Shown here in pieces: positions 59,414-64,000 of a stretch of 64,000 bases of DNA; within the stretch, counting starts at the first letter, position 1; each line of letters begins with the position of its first letter. The stretch is from Isoetes taiwanensis. Taxonomy: Eukaryota; Streptophyta; Lycopodiopsida; Isoetales; Isoetaceae. The DNA is taken from assembly GCA_021234155.1 (NCBI GenBank), contig JAJEKV010000162.1, positions 339,449 to 403,448 on the forward strand. The letters run 5' to 3'. A program made the translations under genes and the position numbers. The notes under the pieces are model-generated. The model did no database searches and had not been told where the DNA came from. It saw only the letters and a program-made list of their open reading frames with translations.

Positions 59414-59512
59414 CGCGCTCATGGTCGTTTGCACTCCTCTTCGTCTCACCCTCGCTACGCGCTTCGTCACCTGACTCGGCACCTGGCGGTTTCGCGGTGG
59501 CTGGGCTTATAG
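59414..59512 (+). pseudogene. Second, degraded copy of the tyrosine-recombinase C-terminus
   Basis: In-frame reading RAHGRLHSSSSHPRYALRHL then LAVSRWLGL ending at TAG 59510-59512. It matches the end of the recombinase at about 60.56-60.65 kb (RAHGRW, SRYVLRD, VSRRLGL). The Tyr is kept, while the W after HGR is changed. Upstream of about 59.38 kb the homology is lost at a stop. Confidence 0.75.
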
Positions 59513-60149
59513 TTTATGCAGTTACGCCTCATTTTTCTTTTACGTTGTGCTCCGAATTACCTTTAGTTTCCTTCTTGACCTTCCTTTTGCTCGGTGCTAG
59601 TATGTCTACATTCTCTTCTTCGATCTCATCCCTCGTTTGCCAAAGTTTGTTTTCCTAGTGGGGCCTTTATTCATGGCTTTCTGCATATGGTATTTGTCTT
59701 CTGACATCACTACACATTTCTCCTATGCTACCCTGAACCAGACCTTGGCATTTTCACTCTCCTCATTACGAACTTCTTTGCTTTAGACTTCTTGTTGTCA
59801 ACCTCTTTTTTTCTTATTGTCATTCCTCTGAGCTGGCTCATTCTGTTGGTGTTTGTCTTGTACTGGTAAGCTTTGAGACGTTGCTTTTTAGGTTCACCTT
59901 TTACCACTCTTGATATTCATCTTCCTTTATCTGGTTTATGGTTTGACCTCTTTTCCCGAATATTGACAGTCCGTGCTCTGCATTCATATCATAGGTGCAT
60001 TGCACGCATTGACGTGATTTGTTTTTTTCATCGCCTTGTTGCCGGGGCGCTTCCTTAGATTCGTCATCATGGCGGCGTGCTTTTCTTTTCATTGTTTTTT
60101 CTCTAATGTCCTTTCCTTTTTCAGGTCGTTAAGCTGATACCATCCATAG

Positions 60150-60656
60150 CATGCGCTTCCGGCTCTTTTTCTTCAGCTTCATTTTCTCCCCCACGGCTCG
60201 CTCGCGTTGCTGGTTCTCGTCAACGTGGATATTCTTATTCGTCACTCCAAGCGCGACCCACTGGCTCGGGGTCATACCATTTCTTTAGCTCGCTTGCCTT
60301 CGTTTGCCTGCCCTGTCACTATCCTTCACCGCCTGATTTCTACCGGTTCTTATCCTCTCCTCGATCCTCCCTCTGGCGGCCCTCTTTTTCGTTCCTCGCC
60401 TTCTTCTTTGCGTCCTTTATCTTATCCAACTGCTCGGGGGTGGTGGCGGGAGTGTCTTCTGGCTATCGGCTTAGATCCATTCCAATATGGTACTCATTCG
60501 GCTCGTCGCGGAGGAGCTTCAGCAGCTGCTGCTCGGGGAGTTCCACATGAGGCGGCGCGTGCTCACGGCCGCTGGCGCTCTTCTTCTTCTCACTCTCGCT
60601 ATGTGCTTCGCGATCCGACTCAACACTTGGAGGTTTCGCGGCGGCTGGGCTTATAG
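60150..60656 (+). CDS. Tyrosine recombinase, catalytic C-terminal part (no ATG; probably a 3' exon)
   Basis: Open from 60150 to TAG at 60654-60656. Motifs: RHSKRDPLARGHTI (β-hairpin Lys, KxD form), GTHSARRGGASAAAA (box II His and Arg), AHGRW (His/Trp site) and SRYVLRD (nucleophilic Tyr). The box I Arg is not in this frame. No ATG starts the frame. TTTTTCAG ends at about 60125 and CTTCAG at 60176, so it is likely a 3' exon of a spliced gene. Such enzymes cut and rejoin DNA through a 3'-phosphotyrosine link and integrate circular intermediates. It ends 21 bp before repeat B1. Confidence 0.82.
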   Translation, partial: HALPALFLQLHFLPHGSLALLVLVNVDILIRHSKRDPLARGHTISLARLPSFACPVTILHRLISTGSYPLLDPPSGGPLFRSSPSSLRPLSYPTARGWWRECLLAIGLDPFQYGTHSARRGGASAAAARGVPHEAARAHGRWRSSSSHSRYVLRDPTQHLEVSRRLGL

Positions 60657-60676
60657 TAGAGGAAGTCCTTTGGTAG

Positions 60677-60716
60677 TCGGCCGGTTTTGTGTCTCTCGCG
60701 AGTCCTTTCCCAGAAT
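60677..60716 (+). repeat. Split direct repeat B1
   Basis: 40 bp identical to 61580-61619, starting TCGGCCGGTTTTGTGTC and ending GTCCTTTCCCAGAAT. It overlaps A2 by one base. Confidence 0.93.
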
Positions 60717-60758
60717 CCCATCGATCCGAGCCATCGGATCGCCATTCTGGGAAAGGAC
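60702..60758. repeat. Palindrome spanning the B1/A2 junction
   Basis: Outer arms GTCCTTTCCCAGAAT (60702-60716) and ATTCTGGGAAAGGAC (60744-60758) are perfect 15-bp complements. Inner arms CGATCCGA/TCGGATCG (60722-60729, 60734-60741) enclose GCCA. The outer left arm belongs to B and the right arm to A, so the element ends carry one half each. Confidence 0.93.
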
Positions 60759-60840
60759 GAGCGCCTATATTAGGCCATTGTCATTTTTCGCTTGGTTATC
60801 GGCGTCTTCTCACAGCAGCATTCTTCGTTCTCGTAGCTTC
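60716..60840 (+). repeat. Split direct repeat A2
   Basis: 125 bp identical to A1. It is followed by a different sequence (CCCCCCTTCC), which marks the end of the repeat. Confidence 0.95.
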
Positions 60841-61579
60841 CCCCCCTTCCCCGCCCTAATGCGTGGGCGTATACTTCTTTTTCATTTATATATTTTTATT
60901 TGTCATGCACTTTTGTGTTCTCCATCTGTGGGTATGACTTTTTCCATATTGATGTTTTCGCATTCTTCTCCGCCTGCAGGTGATGCTATTTATTTCCACC
61001 TTGAGGGTGACGCATATTTTGATATAATGTTTTTCCACCCGCTGGGTGATGTTTTTTCCACCCTATGGGTGATGCTATCTTTTCCTGTTATGTTCTTTTC
61101 TACCTATTTTATTTCTCGTCTCTTCGGTCCTTTGTTGATCCAGCTTCGTTTTATGGCTATACTTGTTTTGTTGTTCTAATCGTTTACGGGTGTTTTTTGG
61201 GAGTCCTTTGGTCTTGCAGGTTCTTATATTCCACCAGTTGCTGGGGACCTGTCGCGTTTCTGTTCGTCCTCGCTACCTTCGAAGGTTTTTCACCATTGTT
61301 TGGGGTCGTGCTCTATGTTCGCCTTCGCTCTCGTCCGTTTTTCTCTGTTCTCCAGGCAACACATTCGAGGTTGGTGGCGACCATTTCTCATTAGGGTTTT
61401 CCTCGAAAACCCGAAAGGGCGGGGTTTTTTATCCCGATGAGAAGTTGTCGCCATTGCCCTCCTATATTGCCTTGGCATCTTTTTATGGGGTAGCCCGATA
61501 TTGTTCCTATGGTCGGCTACCCCTCTCTCTTCCAAACATTGTATACTGTTGCTGCTGTGATGAATGACAAGCCTATCTA
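60841..61579. other. YR element segment between A2 and B2
   Basis: T-rich, with CCACC/GGGTG hairpins at 60996-61075. A strong inverted-repeat cluster at about 61.40-61.43 kb (GGGTTTTCCTCGAAAACCC, then GGCGGGGTTTTTTATCCCG) could be a terminator or fold in RNA. No gene seen. Confidence 0.55.
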
Positions 61580-61619
61580 TCGGCCGGTTTTGTGTCTCTC
61601 GCGAGTCCTTTCCCAGAAT
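61580..61619 (+). repeat. Split direct repeat B2
   Basis: 40 bp identical to B1. The element ends here and the flank ATAACAAACT follows. Confidence 0.93.
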
Positions 61620-62690
61620 ATAACAAACTAATCTAAAGGAGGCACCCTTTGAAAGTAGACACATCAACAAAGCTTAGGATCTAGATGGCAGACTGTAGAA
61701 CATATTGTAGAAGGTTGGCAAACATGCTAATTTAAGGACATGCAAGTAGGCAAAACATGATAAGGGATAATATAAAAGGTAATAAAGAATAGAGAAGAAG
61801 AAAACTTACCTCTAGTGTGAGAGAGGAGCGCCTTAAATTAAAGGAGTGTCTCATGTCAAAAGGCGTTAGATGTGCATTAGTGGGGAAGGCTCTCGAAAGG
61901 CATTTAAACGCGTCTATTGGGAACACGTATCCACCATGTATTTAAATTTCAAATCTCCCCCCTTTTTCCCCCCTTTTTTCCGCCCGCAAAATTGAATTCT
62001 AATTTCCCGCCCGTCCGTTTAAATGTTAAATACTTTTTTCCCCCCAAAACCAATGTGGTAAGTCTCCATTCAGTTGCTCACACCCTTTCCTATTGCATGA
62101 TTGGTCTCTTACTCACACCCTTTCCTCAGGGCGCTATACCTCATGGCGCTATAAGGTTACCAATGTGGCGCTATATATTTCATGTGTTTATCAATGTGGC
62201 GCTATATATTTCATCTGTTTATCTGTTAATGAAATTACATGGCACTATAAGATTATCGTGTGGCACTAGACCTTTCTATCGATCATATTAAGGTTAGTTC
62301 TCCACATGTATGTTTGTAGTTTATTCTTTCTTACCTATAGTCTTTTTTAAATGTAAGAATGGAAGTCTTTTAGAAGTTGGCTTCAAGGTTCTATCTTTGC
62401 TATAAGAGATAGGTTGCATGCATATTGTAGGTTTTCCATGCATATTGAGGTTCTATCTTTGCTATAAGAGATAGGTTGCATGCATATTGTAGGTTTTCCA
62501 TGCATATTATGTAGGGGTTTTGTTCAAAATGGGTTAACCTTGTAAAATTGATTCATTTTCAATAAATGCTAGTGACATTAGATGATTGCAAGTCATTGTC
62601 ATTGACAAAGCTAGACTTGTGTAGTCTCTCTATTCTATTCTATTCTATTCTATTTATCTATCTATCTGCTCAAGTACAGCCATTATCCAC
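61620..62690. other. AT-rich region with simple repeats; no gene seen
   Basis: 62.12-62.26 kb has GGCGCTATA-type units (ATGTGGCGCTATATATTTCA twice). 62.39-62.51 kb is a 68-bp tandem duplication (GGTTCTATCTTTGCTATAAG). 62.63-62.67 kb is (TCTAT)n/(TATC)n. No coding sequence was recognised. Confidence 0.6.
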
Positions 62691-62694
62691 CTCT

Positions 62695-63090
62695 TAAACA
62701 AGGCGTCCGCCCAATTTCCAGCTCCCTACCATGAGACGTATCCTTATTTAAATAGGGCGATCGCCCAATTTCCCCATCTCTTGAGACCACATGACTATCT
62801 GCTTTGTGAGGCAGATAGTTGGACGCATGTGAGGTAAATAGTAGATAGTACTTTCCCATTGAAATTGGGCGACCGCCCAATTTCTAACCATCTGAGGTAG
62901 TAGTAATATGAGATATATCCATATATTGACGAAAATAATTTCCCATCCAAGGCAGTTTCCCATTGAACCAATTTTCAGGCACGTGAGGTACATACTAGAA
63001 AACAATACTTTCCACTCCAAATATGGCGCCCGCCCAATTTATACTGGAGAGTTGTCCCATCCAAATATGGCGCCCGCCCAATTTATGCTG
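62695..63090. repeat. Dispersed GGGCG-NN-CGCCCAATTT motifs
   Basis: CGTCCGCCCAATTTCC (62703), GGGCGATCGCCCAATTTCC (62756), GGGCGACCGCCCAATTTC (62867) and GGCGCCCGCCCAATTTAT (63026, 63071). The same GGGCGGGCGCCCAATTT core ends each unit of the 72-bp minisatellite at 41.0-41.6 kb. Confidence 0.75.
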
Positions 63091-64000
63091 GAGAGTTGGT
63101 TAAGAGACGGACACTTAGAAATCTAGAGTGACACAGATACTTAGAAATCCCGAGGAAGGCAGACCCTTAGAAATACATTTGGAGGCCTAGGCTTCTCTTG
63201 CACAGGCCCTTTCCATAAATCTGGGCTTGATTTCTTGAAAACGGCTCTCATCTTCTGTTCTGCTACTTTATCCCTTCCCATAAATCCGGGCTTGATTTCT
63301 TGAAAACAGCTCTCATCTTCTGTTCTGCTTCTTTATTTGCAACATTTATCCTGAGCAAACAACTGGTTTGTAGTGGCAGATTTGAAGCCAAAAAACAAGA
63401 ATACAATTTCATTACAGGGGATGTGAATGAAAATACAGTTAAAATCCGCCGGATTTGAATTTGAAGGAAGTTAATATGAATTGGATCAAGCGGAATTTAA
63501 GGGGAAATAGAGATGCGGAGGTCCGGGAGGCTCATTGGAGTTATTCGCAGGTACACGCAAACTAGCCCTATAAGTATCATCTGCCATAGCAAAATCAATT
63601 TTCAGAGAATAATGTCATGTTCTACAGTAGGCTTATTTCTAGTTAGATGCAAAATATAAACCTTTGTATGCAGAATAGACCTCTATATGTAGAATAGACG
63701 AACCTGAATATGCAGAATAGACAAAGCATCTGATGTTCCATTTCTTCGGCCGGATTTCTCTTTGTTTTTTAGTGCTCTAGGCTTCATCAACCAACAGCAT
63801 CTGCCCTGCAGCATTGACCAACAGATTCTGGGTCCTGCGGCATCACTCCTCATCTGAACTACTTCAGGCATTCGGCTGTGGCGGATCCTGTGAGAATCGA
63901 AACTATGGCATTCAGCTGCGGCAGATCCTGAATCAAAACGGCCGAGCTAGTGGCGGCTGTGGCTGAATCAAAGACAGCTGAATCAAAACTGTGGGGGGCG
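63091..64000. other. Window end; no gene recognised
   Basis: A 69-bp tandem duplication at about 63214-63335 (CCCATAAATCTGGGCTTGAT). The last 150 bp has GGCATTCRGCTGYGGCRGAT repeats. Nothing else could be supported. Confidence 0.55.

Larger units (their letters stand above)
53666..61619 (+). mobile_element. Tyrosine-recombinase element with split direct repeats (Ngaro/PAT-like layout)
   Basis: The layout is A1 (53666-53790), body, B1 (60677-60716), A2 (60716-60840), ~740 bp, B2 (61580-61619). A1 and A2 are identical over 125 bp, and B1 and B2 over 40 bp. A1...B1A2...B2 is the hallmark of Ngaro/PAT-type YR retroelements. A tyrosine-recombinase C-terminal domain lies just before B1. No target duplication is evident, as expected for such elements. 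I saw no reverse transcriptase or RNase H in the T-rich body, so it is either a non-autonomous derivative or a variant without RT. The perfect repeats indicate recent insertion. Confidence 0.85.

Overview
The window is nuclear DNA of a land plant. Its only host-gene sequence is broken fragments: pentatricopeptide-repeat (PPR) pieces, a TRM61-like tRNA methyltransferase, and an IRX10-like GT47 xylan glycosyltransferase with plant-type introns. The LTR element carries an initiator-Met-tRNA primer-binding site. The very high transposon load, the nested insertions and the nature of the repeats make a large-genome seed-free plant such as a fern my best guess. That guess is inference and is not proven by any one feature. 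I found no intact single-copy host gene, no rRNA or tRNA gene and no CRISPR array.

Layout. 1-745: the end of one copy of a large transposon. 1237-5100: Helitron A (minus strand) with TRM61 and PPR fragments. 5664-25518: Helitron B (minus) with IRX10 exons, split by Helitron C (plus, 7522-23325), which is itself split by a 13.1-kb chromovirus-type Ty3/gypsy element (9851-22971, minus). 25.5-35.5 kb: the 5' end of another Helitron (D), a probable LINE tail, PPR debris, and complete Helitron E (30101-33954). 35508 onward: the 5' end of Helitron F. 38.9-39.3 kb: a foldback element. 40.97-53.46 kb: a 72-bp minisatellite interrupted by an 11.7-kb element with terminal inverted repeats (41558-53273). 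53666-61619: a tyrosine-recombinase element with split direct repeats. 61.6-64 kb: simple repeats and unassigned sequence.

Three systems stand out. (1) The gypsy element has about 4.5 kb of extra sense-strand coding sequence between its 5' LTR and gag. This includes an ORF whose C-terminal half is a histone H3 fold, alongside a pol that ends in a chromodomain. (2) The 11.7-kb element has two divergent genes. One is a degenerate DDE transposase-like protein with the signatures IIHDKMD, LDN and VGHTHDD. The other is a long protein that reads as a ParB-like domain followed by a permuted DNA-methyltransferase-like domain. They are separated by an array of GGCGCC palindromes. (3) The 8-kb tyrosine-recombinase element has the A1-body-B1A2-B2 arrangement known from Ngaro/PAT-type elements, but no reverse transcriptase was seen. 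Its internal B1/A2 junction is a large palindrome.

Many frameshifts in 12.6-22.4 kb and 43.7-51.2 kb fall at CAG/CTG, and the two LTRs of one element differ repeatedly by CAG versus CGT. Part of the apparent decay may therefore be sequencing error at methylated CHG sites rather than biology.
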